Source: Paeniglutamicibacter sulfureus
Lineage (GTDB): Bacteria > Actinomycetota > Actinomycetes > Actinomycetales > Micrococcaceae
Length of the DNA stretch: 64,000 nt
NCBI RefSeq assembly: GCF_030512175.1
Contig: NZ_JAULBL010000001.1
Coordinates: 310,001-374,000, forward strand
Direction: 5' to 3'
In this document: one piece after another, positions 26,327-35,187 of the stretch
How the letters are laid out: every line of letters begins with the position of its first letter
Numbering within the stretch: position 1 is the stretch's first letter
Position numbers and translations under genes: made by a program
The notes under the pieces: generated by a model
Seen by the model: only the letters and a program-made list of their open reading frames with translations
The model's database searches: none
Told to the model about the DNA's origin: nothing

Positions 26327-27583
26327 ATGGATGAGTTAACGCAGGAATTAGCAGTACATGTTGCCGAGCGACGCGCTTTGATTTCCGGTGACCCTGAGCT
26401 GCTTCAAACCTTGTTCCAGGAGATAGGCGTCGATTCTTCCCACACATCGCGCGTTGGACAGGGCACCACCGACTTGGCAGCCATGACAGCCGGCCTTACC
26501 GCGCTGTCGACTTCAATAGACAGCGCATGGGTACAGTTGACGCCCGATTCACATATGCGTCTTTTGGAGCTGCTCAAGCACAACGTACCTATCGACGGCC
26601 TTTTCAGTGGGGTTATCCGGGGCGAAAAAGGACGCATCGACTCGTTCATGCAGTTCACAACTGGCGGCATCAATCCAGCGGCGATGGCAAACATTGCTAC
26701 GTTGGCTGCCACAATTGCCCTCCGCAGCGCGATTGCTCAGCTGGAAACCTTGGTCCAGTCCATGGACGTCAAGCTTGACCAGCTGCTCCAGGACAATCGT
26801 GCCAAAGCGTTGGGCGATATCAACGGACTAACCCAGGTCTTGGCCCGGGCGGTCGATCTGTTCGACGAGGCCGGCCTGGTTACGGATACTGCGTGGTCAC
26901 AGATCGCTGGCCACGCTACGGCGTTGGCTCAAGTCAGCTCCCATGCTCTCGCTCAGATCGATGCGATGACAAAGTCAATTCCGACGGGGACTTTTGCGAG
27001 ACAGGCCGATGCCTTGAAATCACTTACAGATTCCGAATTACGGCCTTGGCTGATCATTCTGGCAGCGGCCCAAGCCAACCAACTTCGTCTAGAGACCCTT
27101 GAACTGGCCCACCTCGGATCGCGTACCCCCGAGGCTGTTCCGGCCCACGCCGCAGCCATCAAATTGACTTCCGAACGGCGCCAGCGAACTGCCATTCACC
27201 ACCTACAAGCACTGCTTGACGTCATTGGCACCATGGCAGATGTCAGCGACTTAAACCGCATCAAGAATCCACTTAAGAGTCGTATCGTGTTGGACTCCGC
27301 GGAGCGAGCCATCCAACTTATCGCCGTCTTCGGTGAAATCTATGATCTTCAGGATCTCGTCTTTCAAGATGTGGAGCGTGAGTCCTGGCGAAAGTCACTC
27401 AGCGACCTGGGCAAATCGACGACCACAGTAGTTGCTTCCGCAGCAAAGAGCGTTCCCGTTGGTATCGCTAAGGCCAGTGGCGACGCTGTCATAAAGGCCG
27501 CCAGCCAGATTGAGGCAAAACGCGAGCCCGATACTCGGACTGAATCTGATTCCGATCCAAACACAGGGTCCCAGCTGGTCTAG
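26327..27583 (+). CDS. Hypothetical helix-rich protein
   Basis: This 418-residue protein has no recognised domain. It is predominantly helical and rich in Ala, Leu and Gln. A weakly hydrophobic stretch (NIATLAATIALRSAIAQLETL, about 118-138) runs into a likely coiled coil (QSMDVKLDQLLQDNRAKAL). The C-terminus has a small-residue segment (SAAKSVPVGIAKASGDAVIKAAS) and an acidic, disordered tail. There is no signal peptide. It is a single gene in the accessory tract, with GC somewhat below the core. Helical-bundle proteins of this kind can be membrane-associated or pore-forming; nothing here proves that. Confidence 0.6.
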   Translation: MDELTQELAVHVAERRALISGDPELLQTLFQEIGVDSSHTSRVGQGTTDLAAMTAGLTALSTSIDSAWVQLTPDSHMRLLELLKHNVPIDGLFSGVIRGEKGRIDSFMQFTTGGINPAAMANIATLAATIALRSAIAQLETLVQSMDVKLDQLLQDNRAKALGDINGLTQVLARAVDLFDEAGLVTDTAWSQIAGHATALAQVSSHALAQIDAMTKSIPTGTFARQADALKSLTDSELRPWLIILAAAQANQLRLETLELAHLGSRTPEAVPAHAAAIKLTSERRQRTAIHHLQALLDVIGTMADVSDLNRIKNPLKSRIVLDSAERAIQLIAVFGEIYDLQDLVFQDVERESWRKSLSDLGKSTTTVVASAAKSVPVGIAKASGDAVIKAASQIEAKREPDTRTESDSDPNTGSQLV

Positions 27584-27841
27584 GGATAACGCTGTCTTTG
27601 GATTCGGGCAAAACGGCTTTCCGGCATTTAGCCGGGCGACAATTTTGTACAGCAAGCATTTTGGGGAGGCTGTAGCCGGCAGGTGTCAAAACAACACGTC
27701 AGCGGTGCGAATACCACTCAGATAGGACGCAACTCGACGTGACTGGCCACTGGCTGTTCAGTGATTGCGGGTGGCACGAACGATCCTTCTCCCGGCCACA
27801 GGCAATGCCGCACGTCGGATAACCAAAGCCTGCACGCGGGC

Positions 27842-29305
27842 TCAGGTTCCGCAGAAGGTCCGGTAGGGGCCGAAGTCTTCCGGGGCCGCGGCGGCGTACC
27901 GCTCGAAGCCGGGACGCTCCTCGAAGGGTGCGGTGACCGCAGCCAGGAGCTTCGAGAACGGCTCCAGGTCGCCGTCGACGGCGGCAGCGAGCGCCTCCTC
28001 GACGAGGTGGTTCCGCGGGATGTAGACGGGATTGGCCCGGTCCATGAGCTCCGCATCCGGATCCAGTGCCCGCCAGCGCTGAACCCAGGCATCGAATGCG
28101 GCCGGGTTCGAGAACATGGAGCGCGCGGGTTCGGCATTCCCGCGCGCGGCCGTGCCCAGGCTCCGGAAGAAGGACGTGTAATCGACGCGGTCTTCCTGCA
28201 GGAGGGTGAACAGTTCCTCGGTGAGTGATGTGGCTGCTTGATCCGCGAGGCCGTCGGCCAAGCCGAGCTTGGTTTTCATTCCGGCCAACCACTCGGCGCT
28301 GTACTTGCTGTGGAAGGCGCCGAGCGATTCCTGTGCCAAGGCAACGGCCTGCTCCTGGTCCTCGTGGAAGAGGGGAAGGAGGGCCTCCGCGAGACGGGCG
28401 AGGTTCCACTGCGCCACGATGGGCTGGTGGCCATAGGCATAGCGGCCGGCTTCGTCGATCGAGCTGTAGACCGTGGCCGGATCGAATACGTCCATGAAGG
28501 CGCACGGCCCGTAGTCGATGCTCTCCCCCGAGATGGTCATGTTGTCCGTATTCATGACGCCGTGGATGAAACCCACCAGCATCCACCGGGCCAGCAGCGA
28601 TGCCTGGGCCTCGACCACGGCTTCGAAGAGCGCGAGGTAGGGGTTCTGCGCCTGGGCTGCTCCCGGATAATGGCGCGCGATCGCATGGTCTGCGAGACGA
28701 CGCAGCAGGTCCTGATTGTCCATGGCCCGGGCATACTGGAAGCTCCCTACCCGCAGATGGCTGCTCGCCACCCGGGTCAGCACGGCCCCGGGAAGCATGG
28801 TCTCGCGGCGAATTTGCTGTCCTGTCGCCACCACGGCCAGGGAGCGTGTGGTGGGAATGCCCAAGGCGTGCATCGCCTCACTGATCACGTATTCGCGCAG
28901 CATCGGACCGACTGCGGCGAACCCGTCACCGCCGCGGGCAAACGGGGTGCGTCCGGAACCCTTGAGGTGGATGTCCCGAAGTCGGCCGTCGGCATCCAGA
29001 ATCTCGCCGAGCAGCAGCGCCCTGCCGTCGCCCAGACGCGGCGAGTAGGAGCCGAACTGGTGGCCGGCATATCCCTGCGCAACGGGAGTGGCCCCATGGG
29101 GTAGCGCGTTGCCGATCAGCAGCCCCAGGCCCCCTGCATTGCGCAGGGACGCGGGGTCGAAGCCCAGCTGGGCGGCCAGCGGCTCGTTGAGCACCAGCAG
29201 CTGCGGATCCGGGGCCTGCTCCGCCTGCCAGGGAATGGCCAGCTCGGGAAGTTCACGGGCAAATTGGCCGTCAAAGGTGACGGCGGCTTGTGCTTCGACG
29301 CTCAT
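27842..29305 (-). CDS. selO: Protein adenylyltransferase SelO (YdiU)
   Basis: This pseudokinase-fold enzyme transfers AMP from ATP to Ser/Thr/Tyr of target proteins and is linked to redox stress. The 487 residues contain [57 protein letters not shown] and the metal-binding [12 protein letters not shown] followed by [10 protein letters not shown], all intact. It ends in the conserved YRTFCGT, whose Cys is redox-active in homologues. ATG at 29305 gives the usual N-terminus; an upstream extension to 29374 is unlikely to be translated. Confidence 0.95.
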   Translation of the reverse strand: MSVEAQAAVTFDGQFARELPELAIPWQAEQAPDPQLLVLNEPLAAQLGFDPASLRNAGGLGLLIGNALPHGATPVAQGYAGHQFGSYSPRLGDGRALLLGEILDADGRLRDIHLKGSGRTPFARGGDGFAAVGPMLREYVISEAMHALGIPTTRSLAVVATGQQIRRETMLPGAVLTRVASSHLRVGSFQYARAMDNQDLLRRLADHAIARHYPGAAQAQNPYLALFEAVVEAQASLLARWMLVGFIHGVMNTDNMTISGESIDYGPCAFMDVFDPATVYSSIDEAGRYAYGHQPIVAQWNLARLAEALLPLFHEDQEQAVALAQESLGAFHSKYSAEWLAGMKTKLGLADGLADQAATSLTEELFTLLQEDRVDYTSFFRSLGTAARGNAEPARSMFSNPAAFDAWVQRWRALDPDAELMDRANPVYIPRNHLVEEALAAAVDGDLEPFSKLLAAVTAPFEERPGFERYAAAAPEDFGPYRTFCGT

Positions 29306-29543
29306 CTTCCAAGGATACCGTCGAGGTGGTGCCGTCGGTGGGGGACGTTCGTCACCAGGCAACGCCCACGGCACCGATCTTTCACATGGCCGTCGGCTCG
29401 CTCATGCCCGGGTGCCGGTGCCAGGTCGGTGAACCCAATTCGCGGAACCGCATTGCAAAAGAGTTCCCTCATCGGGTCCGATGATGCAACATGTGAGAAC
29501 GCAGCAGGTCGCTGCAGCCACGATCCTCGGAAAGGGCCACACC

Positions 29544-30029
29544 ATGACCAGCCACACTGCACGTACAGGCACAGAGCGCACCAATGTCCAGAAGGCGGCA
29601 TTGGCCGTCGGCGCAGTCTTTCTACTCGTCGGGATCCTGGGATTTGTTCCGGGGATCACCTCCAACTACGACCAGCTTTCCTTCGCCGGCCACGACTCCG
29701 ACGCAATGCTGATGGGCGTGTTCCAGGTTTCCATCCTGCACAACGTCGTTCACCTGCTCTTCGGCATCGGAGGCATTGCAATGGCCCGAACCCCCGGCAC
29801 GGCCAAGAACTACTTGCTGTGGGGCGGGGTGGTTTATCTCGTGTTGTGGATCTACGGGTTGCTCATCGACCACGACACCGAAGCCAATTTCGTGCCGGTG
29901 AACGATGCGGACAACTGGCTGCACCTGGTCTTGGGTCTGGGCATGGTTGCCCTCGCCCTGTTGCTGACCCGCACCGCGGATGCGGGCACCCGCAGGCCCG
30001 GACACGGAGATCCCCACAAGAACCTGTGA
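29544..30029 (+). CDS. DUF4383 family membrane protein
   Basis: This 161-residue protein has four predicted membrane helices: AALAVGAVFLLVGILGFVP, VSILHNVVHLLFGIGGIAM, YLLWGGVVYLVLWIYGLLI and LHLVLGLGMVALALLL. The HNVVHLLFG and NWLHLVLG motifs fit the DUF4383 family of actinobacterial membrane proteins of unknown function. The start has GGAAAGG seven bases upstream. A small soluble protein follows after 14 bases, probably in the same operon. Confidence 0.88.
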   Translation: MTSHTARTGTERTNVQKAALAVGAVFLLVGILGFVPGITSNYDQLSFAGHDSDAMLMGVFQVSILHNVVHLLFGIGGIAMARTPGTAKNYLLWGGVVYLVLWIYGLLIDHDTEANFVPVNDADNWLHLVLGLGMVALALLLTRTADAGTRRPGHGDPHKNL

Positions 30030-30043
30030 ATGGAGGTGCCACA

Positions 30044-30412
30044 ATGAGCAGACACGAAGAACTCGAGCCACTGCGCATCGACGGACTCGAAGCCCTCCCA
30101 ACCGGGCGTTTCCAGTACTCCGTCCGCGTTGTCCGTAGCGGAAGGGAGCTGGGTGCAGTCCGCCTCTGCGACGACCACCGCTTCGAGGCCACTACCCGGA
30201 CAGGAAGCTTCGCCGGGGTGCACAGGACATTGGCCGAGGCCATGGAGGCCTTGGCCTCGGGGGCGATGGACGACACCGCCCAGGTGCCCGAAGCACGCCC
30301 TGCCCCGGATCCTGCCCCGGTCCATCGGAATCCGACACCCTTGGGGCGCATCCGTCCGGTCCGCCGCGGCGTCTACATTGGTCTCAAGGCCAGCCGCAGC
30401 GCTGCCCCGTGA
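30044..30412 (+). CDS. Hypothetical protein downstream of DUF4383
   Basis: A 122-residue frame starts at ATG 30044 with GGAGG seven bases upstream. Residues 1-75 (FQYSVRVVRSGRELGAVRLCDDHRFEA) look like a small beta-rich domain. The rest is Pro-rich and basic. No family is recognised. The close spacing to the DUF4383 gene indicates co-transcription. Confidence 0.75.
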   Translation: MSRHEELEPLRIDGLEALPTGRFQYSVRVVRSGRELGAVRLCDDHRFEATTRTGSFAGVHRTLAEAMEALASGAMDDTAQVPEARPAPDPAPVHRNPTPLGRIRPVRRGVYIGLKASRSAAP

Positions 30413-30497
30413 TCAGGCGCACAGCTCTCCCCGAACGCCGAGACCCGGATGGCACACCGGGTCTCGGCGCGGTGCCGGGTGGTCACCGGATCGACGT

Positions 30498-30869
30498 TTA
30501 GAGGTTTCCGGATCCCTCGATGAAGGCCTTGGCGTGGTCGACTGCCTTCTTGAAGGCGTCGTTGCGCAAGCTAATACTTCGCAGGTTCTCCGATTCGATG
30601 TAATCAGGGATACCCGGGCGCAGCAGCCAAATGTCGCCGGCCGGTGGCAGGTAAAACATGGCGAAAGACCTGCGATGCTCGTCGTCTGTCCATACGGGGA
30701 CGACCGCCAGCGCGGCACCCGTGTCAATGTTGATCCACTGGGCCCGCGGCATGGGCTGTTCATGGACTTCCGGGTCCAAGAAAGGGGCGGTGCCCTCGCC
30801 CCAACGTTTCTCGAACCGTTCATGGAAGGCCGGCAGTAACGGCGAATCGTAGCGACGCCATGCGCTCAT
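30498..30869 (-). CDS. Hypothetical protein
   Basis: A 123-residue soluble protein with a strong AGGAGG site seven bases before its ATG. It contains AWRRYDSPLLPAFHERF, QWINIDTGAALAVVPVW and FYLPPAGDIWLLRPGIPDYIE. No domain is recognised. It is convergent with the gene at 30044. Confidence 0.75.
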   Translation of the reverse strand: MSAWRRYDSPLLPAFHERFEKRWGEGTAPFLDPEVHEQPMPRAQWINIDTGAALAVVPVWTDDEHRRSFAMFYLPPAGDIWLLRPGIPDYIESENLRSISLRNDAFKKAVDHAKAFIEGSGNL

Positions 30870-31206
30870 CTAAAAACACCTCCTGGCGGCGGTCCGACAA
30901 CGGGACCGATGATCCTCGACTGGCCCTGCGCCCGCGCGAGCCAGGCGGCCCGCGGAACGGAAGGGACATCGTGTTCGACGAGAACCCTTCGGTTCCCCTC
31001 GAAGATGTCCTCCCCTTTGGGCTGTCTTTGAATGTGAGTTGGTCCCCGGCCGTGGGCCGGGGACCAAGGAGCGGAAGGCAATTCGAACGGACAACCGTGG
31101 CCCTTGCTGCGCCGTGACGTGTCCTATGGCAACCGCCTATGCCCAGGCACGGCAGGCCGTCGGCGTGCCTTCCAACTGCGGAACGTGGAACCTTGGGTAT
31201 CGCGGC
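30870..31206. other. Intergenic between hypothetical gene and Hsp20
   Basis: The only clear element is the hairpin at 31039-31067. A 71-codon minus-strand frame ending at 30866 (GEDIFEGNRRVLVEHDVPSV) is protein-like but has no start signal and is not called. Confidence 0.4.
31039..31067. terminator. Perfect GC-rich hairpin downstream of Hsp20
   Basis: TTGGTCCCCGGCC (31039-31051) pairs perfectly with GGCCGGGGACCAA (31055-31067) around a 3-base loop. No T run follows, so termination strength is uncertain. Confidence 0.6.
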
Positions 31207-31629
31207 CTAGCTTCTAATGGCCTGGCGCTCCCCGTCCTTGCTGGTGATGGCAATCTTGCGCGGCTTGGCCTGCTCGGCCACCGGGATGCGCAAGCTCAGC
31301 ACGCCGGAGTCGTAACTGGCTTGGATGTTCTCCGTATCCAGGTTTTCCCCCAGGACCAGCTGGCGGCTGAACACGCCCCGGGGCCGCTCGGCGGCAAGCA
31401 TCTCCACGTTCTCGTCCACATCGGGGCGTTCGGCCCTGATGGTCACCACATTGCGTTCCACGTCCAGGTTGATCGAGTCCGGGCTGACCCCGGGCAAGTC
31501 AAACTGAACCTCGAAGGTATCGCCGTCACGCCAAGCGTCCATGGTCATGGTGGTCGGTCGGGCTGAGGTCCCCAAAACCTGCTGGGCGAGCCGGTCGATT
31601 TCACGGAAAGGATCTGTTCGCATCAACAT
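31207..31629 (-). CDS. Small heat shock protein, Hsp20/alpha-crystallin family
   Basis: ATP-independent holdase of 140 residues. The alpha-crystallin domain spans about 28-130, with [29 protein letters not shown] and the closing [15 protein letters not shown] containing the G-V-L motif. The C-terminus carries no clear I-x-I/V motif. GGAG lies eight bases before the ATG. It is divergent from an HspR-like MerR regulator across 150 bases, the usual sign of direct heat-shock control. Confidence 0.93.
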   Translation of the reverse strand: MLMRTDPFREIDRLAQQVLGTSARPTTMTMDAWRDGDTFEVQFDLPGVSPDSINLDVERNVVTIRAERPDVDENVEMLAAERPRGVFSRQLVLGENLDTENIQASYDSGVLSLRIPVAEQAKPRKIAITSKDGERQAIRS

Positions 31630-31690
31630 GGCTTTCTCTCCTTTGTGGTGTCATTTGATGCCGTTTTGGGTGGTGGATCCCCACCAAAAC

Positions 31691-31708
31691 CTATATCGGT
31701 GGAGATAG
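31691..31708. promoter_or_regulatory. Candidate operator in the hsp20/merR intergenic region
   Basis: The imperfect dyad CTATATC-N4-GAGATAG lies between the divergent genes. It sits beside an AT-rich patch (TTTTTTATAG) suited to a -10 element. It does not match the classical HAIR sequence. Confidence 0.35.
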
Positions 31709-31779
31709 ATTTTTTATAGCATGCGTGACAGTCTGGGGCAAGAGGTTTTTTTGGAATTGAGTCTGGAAGGGGATCGACC

Positions 31780-32100
31780 ATGGTCATCGGGGATCCAGGG
31801 GCGCGCGGGGTCTATGCCATCTCGGTCGCGGCCGAACTGGTGGGGATGGGGCAGCAAAACCTGCGACTGTACGAACGGGCGGGACTGTTGGAGCCGGGAC
31901 GCACCGAAGGAGGAACCCGCCGCTATAGCGACAACGACATAGTGATCCTGCGAAGGATTGCCGAACTCCTTGCCCTCGGCCTCAACCTCTCCGGCATCCG
32001 TTTGGCCCTGGCCCTCGAGGCGGAAAACACGGCCTTGCGCCAGGAACTCTCACGGTACAGCGATGGTCCCGACGACGCGGAACCTGCAGCACAACCCTAG
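31780..32100 (+). CDS. MerR-family regulator, HspR-like
   Basis: This 106-residue protein has the HspR arrangement: VYAISVAAELVGMGQQNLRLYERAGLLEPGRT, then TRRYSDNDIVILRRI and a short C-terminal coiled coil (LEAENTALRQEL). There is no metal-binding Cys set, so it is not a metal sensor. HspR represses chaperone genes with DnaK as partner; here the divergent hsp20 is the obvious target. GGAAGGGG lies seven bases before the ATG. Confidence 0.85.
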   Translation: MVIGDPGARGVYAISVAAELVGMGQQNLRLYERAGLLEPGRTEGGTRRYSDNDIVILRRIAELLALGLNLSGIRLALALEAENTALRQELSRYSDGPDDAEPAAQP

Positions 32101-32269
32101 GGCCAGCCTCACCCACCACCACTCATCCAAGAGGCCAACGGCCGTTATCCAGGCATCGATGCCATGGGACACGGGCTGACCCCTCCCCCCAACATCGCGG
32201 CCCAACCCCAGCACAGAGCATGGACTACAGGAGCAGGCACGGCTACTGTTTTCCCGAAGAGGACCGGTC

Positions 32270-33256
32270 ATGGGCAAGAAACGAGGGGCTGGCATGTCCA
32301 CAATTGCTGCAACGAACGCCGGCAACCGGGAAACTGCGTCCAAGACATTCATTGGGCCCGACATCGTTCCCGGTGTCCTCTTGGGCATGGGTCTTGGCTT
32401 GGTCGTCGGCGGAATCTTGTTGCACCGACGGACGGACTCGGGGGCATCCCGAGGGACTGACCGCGGCCGTGGTCCGAGGTTCCATGTGGCGGGACGGCCC
32501 GGCACCCAGGTGCACGTGCATAGCGAGGGAACCGGCCCGGACACCTATGTCCTGATTCACGGCATCGGCGTCTCGTCGCGCTATTTTCGCCCACTCGCCA
32601 AGGAATTGGCACGCACCGCCACGGTCCACAACATCGAATTGCCAGGCCACGGAAGCACGCCGAAACCACGTCGAACCTTGAGCGTGCCGGATTACGCACG
32701 CGCCGTGTGGGACGCCCTTGACGAATTGGGGGCAGATCGGCCCATCCTGGTCGGGCACTCCATGGGGTGCCAGATAGCAGTGGAGATGGTGAACATGCGC
32801 GCGACTGCGGCTCCCCGCCTCGTGCTGCTGGGGCCCACCAATTACCCGCCCGAGCGCGGATTCTGGCTCCAGGCCCTCCGGCTGGGGCAGGACACCCTCC
32901 GAGAGCCATGGCGAATCAACGCCGTCGTACTGAGCGACTACATTTTCCGTTGCCGCCCGCCCTGGTACTTCAGGACAGTTCCAGCGATGCTTTCGAATCA
33001 CATCGAAAACGGAATCGCCAATGTACAGGTGCCCGTGGTGGTTGTCCGCGGTATAAAGGATCCAATCGTCCCGACAGCATGGACCTCCGCCCTCGCGCAC
33101 CTGGCGCCGCAGGGCTCGATGGCGCAGATCGACGACGAGAGCCACGTCATGATGTACCGTTCCGCAGCCGAGGTTGCAGCGCTGTGTCGCGCGCCGGCTT
33201 CGCACGGTAGCTCCCGGCCAGGCGATGCACGGCGGAAATCGGGTGCCGCAATTTGA
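32270..33256 (+). CDS. Membrane-anchored alpha/beta hydrolase
   Basis: The 328-residue protein has one N-terminal membrane helix (DIVPGVLLGMGLGLVVGGILL, about 31-51), then an alpha/beta-hydrolase domain. Motifs are VLIHGIGVSSRYF, IELPGHGSTPKP, nucleophile elbow LVGHSMGCQ, VRGIKDPIVP with the acidic residue, and the C-terminal DDESHVMMY with the catalytic His. AGAGGA lies six bases before the ATG. It is downstream of merR but 169 bases away, probably a separate unit. Substrate unknown. Confidence 0.88.
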   Translation: MGKKRGAGMSTIAATNAGNRETASKTFIGPDIVPGVLLGMGLGLVVGGILLHRRTDSGASRGTDRGRGPRFHVAGRPGTQVHVHSEGTGPDTYVLIHGIGVSSRYFRPLAKELARTATVHNIELPGHGSTPKPRRTLSVPDYARAVWDALDELGADRPILVGHSMGCQIAVEMVNMRATAAPRLVLLGPTNYPPERGFWLQALRLGQDTLREPWRINAVVLSDYIFRCRPPWYFRTVPAMLSNHIENGIANVQVPVVVVRGIKDPIVPTAWTSALAHLAPQGSMAQIDDESHVMMYRSAAEVAALCRAPASHGSSRPGDARRKSGAAI

Positions 33257-33662
33257 GTTTCCAGCTGTTTCCAGTGCGGCCCAATGCCTCGTGTGCCTGA
33301 ACGTCCAGAACCGTCCCATGAGTGTCGCCATTGTCTGATGTCTGGCGGCCCACAGGCGCCCTACCCCTCCCCCGGACGAAGGGACAGAGACTTCCAGCCC
33401 GCGGATTGGCTTGTCAGGTGAAGTTCACCAATAGGGCATCAACTGATGGTTTCAAAGGTACTGGTCTGTGCGTGTCGGGTTTTCGGCGGACAGCGAAAAT
33501 TCAAAACCCATAAGGTCTGGTCACGGTAAAAATATGGATAAGCGCTCCGGCGCCACACTTGCAGATGACTGTCCTGTTCATTTTCATTTACAACGCCTTA
33601 CCTGGACCAAGGCGATGAAACGTTCGTCTTGGGGCCTGGGATGGCAATGGAGGTGTAGTGGT
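33257..33662. other. Intergenic, no gene seen
   Basis: The frame of the following acetyltransferase gene extends back to 33468, but codons before 33663 do not fit the family. AT-rich patches near 33520-33600 may carry its promoter. Confidence 0.4.
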
Positions 33663-34076
33663 GTGTTTGTGATCCAGAACAATACCGAGGCTCAGAGGTA
33701 CGAATTTTTTGAGGCCGGAAGTCGTATTGGATTTGTGCAGTACGAAATGCACGAGAAGCAGATGTGGGTGCTCTACACCGAAATGCGGCGCAAGTTCAAG
33801 AGCGCTGCTCGGGCGAATAGGGCGATGGGTTTCATCCTGGAGGATGCCAGGCGCAGCCGTATCGAGGTGGTTCCGTTCTGTCCCGCCTTTCGGGTCTTCA
33901 TGTGCCAGAACCCGGTCAAACCCGCGTTGGTGCCGGAGGAGTGGCACGAACGGGTCGACGGTGCGATCAATGGCGAGCAGGACGAGCCCGATCGGGCGGT
34001 ATTGAAGTACATCCGCTTCACCGGGAGCCCTTGGCGAAAATCATCGTCTGCGCAAGCTGCAGCCCTCGCCTCCTAA
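33663..34076 (+). CDS. Small GNAT-fold N-acetyltransferase (YidJ/YjdJ type)
   Basis: Starts at GTG 33663 with GGAGG nine bases upstream, giving 137 residues. It matches the short GNAT family: VIQNNTEAQRYEFFEAGSRI, GFVQYEMHEKQMWVLYTEM, a shortened acetyl-CoA loop (KSAARANRAMGFILEDARR) and IEVVPFCPAFRVFM with the conserved CP. The usual G-x-G in the acetyl-CoA loop is replaced by AARANRA, so activity could be altered. Single gene. Confidence 0.75.
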   Translation: MFVIQNNTEAQRYEFFEAGSRIGFVQYEMHEKQMWVLYTEMRRKFKSAARANRAMGFILEDARRSRIEVVPFCPAFRVFMCQNPVKPALVPEEWHERVDGAINGEQDEPDRAVLKYIRFTGSPWRKSSSAQAAALAS

Positions 34077-34401
34077 ACAGCGGATCGCTTTTCCCTCCCC
34101 CTCGGCGTGTGCCGTTTCTGTCTGCGCAGGCGAAGCACGCACGATACCTGCACGAAAATGCGGCACAACGTCGAGGGGGTGTGGGTTCGATCCCCACATG
34201 TATCCCGTCGAAGGCCAAGCCCGAGGAGCCAAATCGGTCCGCGCCGACGCGCTGCGCAATGCCCGCCGCGGCGCCCAGCGAGCCGCCGTGGATTTACGGG
34301 ACAAAGACCTCCATCTTGGTGCCAGGTCGCGTACGTTTTGCTTCTCCCGTAGGTGCTGAGTTGGTAGTCTTCCAGCAATCGCAAAGACCGCAGAATGAGG
34401 G
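34077..34401. other. Intergenic with tRNA-like fragment
   Basis: No gene. The T-arm-like element at 34181-34204 lies here. Overlapping minus-strand frames encode the GIEPTP/GDRTHTP strings typical of spurious tRNA-derived ORFs. Confidence 0.4.
34181..34204 (+). other. tRNA T-arm-like remnant
   Basis: GTGGG-TTCGATC-CCCAC forms a perfect T-arm (34181-34197) followed by ATGTATC, which pairs partly with GATACCT at 34143-34149. The span between is 62 bases, too short for a tRNA, and no anticodon arm forms. It is best read as a degraded tRNA or an attachment-site-like fragment. Confidence 0.3.
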
Positions 34402-35187
34402 GTGGTTTCCTTGAATGAAGGTGGGCTGACGGACGCTGTGCAGGAAGCGGGAGCGGTGGAGTTGCTCTTGATCCGGCACGGAGAGAGCGAAGGCAACGTT
34501 GCTGCCACCGCCGCGCGCCTGGCGGGTGCGGAGGTCATCGAGGTCCCCGCGCGGGATGCCGACGTGTATTTGTCCGGCACCGGGCAGCAACAGGCCACGG
34601 CGTTGGGAGCCGCACTGGCCCGGGTCGATGACGATGTCCGGCCCGATACGGTGGTGTCCTCGCCCTACACACGAGCCAAGCAAACAGCGGAAATCGCTGT
34701 GCAGACAGCCAATTGGCCGCTGGCGGTGCGCACCGATGAACGGCTACGGGACCGCGAGCTGGGCATCCTGGACCGGCTGACGAGGCTGGGCGTGGACAGG
34801 CGTTTCCCGGAGGAGGCCGAGCGGCGGCGCTGGTTGGGCAAGCTGTACTACCGTCCTCCAGGCGGTGAGTCGTGGGCCGATGTGGCGCTCCGGCTGAGAT
34901 CCGTCCTGGAAGAGCTGAACAGGCTCGGAAATGGACGCAGGGTGGTGCTGGTATGCCACGACGCAGTGATCATGTTGTTCCGATACATCCTGGAGGGCAT
35001 GACGGAGGAAGAGCTTCTGGACCTTGCCGCAAGTACGTCCATACTCAATGCCTCGACCACACGCTACGTGCGTCCCTCCGGCTCCGGGCCGTGGACATTG
35101 GAGAGCTTCAACGTAGCCGACCATCTCATTGAGCAGGGCGTGACGGTTACCGAGCACGCAGGAGACACCAATGTCCACCCGCATTGA
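34402..35187 (+). CDS. Histidine phosphatase family protein
   Basis: Phosphoglycerate-mutase-like phosphatase of 261 residues. The catalytic RHGESEGN motif is near residue 25, SSPYTRAKQTAE carries the second Arg, ELGILDRL follows, and the second catalytic His is in VLVCHDAVIMLF. The start is GTG 34402 or TTG 34411; GAGGGG suits the latter. Its last 17 bases overlap the NAD(P)HX dehydratase gene, so both are translated from one mRNA. Substrate unknown. Confidence 0.88.
   Translation: MVSLNEGGLTDAVQEAGAVELLLIRHGESEGNVAATAARLAGAEVIEVPARDADVYLSGTGQQQATALGAALARVDDDVRPDTVVSSPYTRAKQTAEIAVQTANWPLAVRTDERLRDRELGILDRLTRLGVDRRFPEEAERRRWLGKLYYRPPGGESWADVALRLRSVLEELNRLGNGRRVVLVCHDAVIMLFRYILEGMTEEELLDLAASTSILNASTTRYVRPSGSGPWTLESFNVADHLIEQGVTVTEHAGDTNVHPH

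Noticed and set aside
29264-30043. N-terminal extension of the 30044-30412 gene
   Set aside because: Overlaps the DUF4383 gene in another frame; ATG 30044 has its own GGAGG site.
34143-34204. Functional tRNA gene
   Set aside because: Too short, no anticodon arm, mismatched acceptor; kept only as a remnant.
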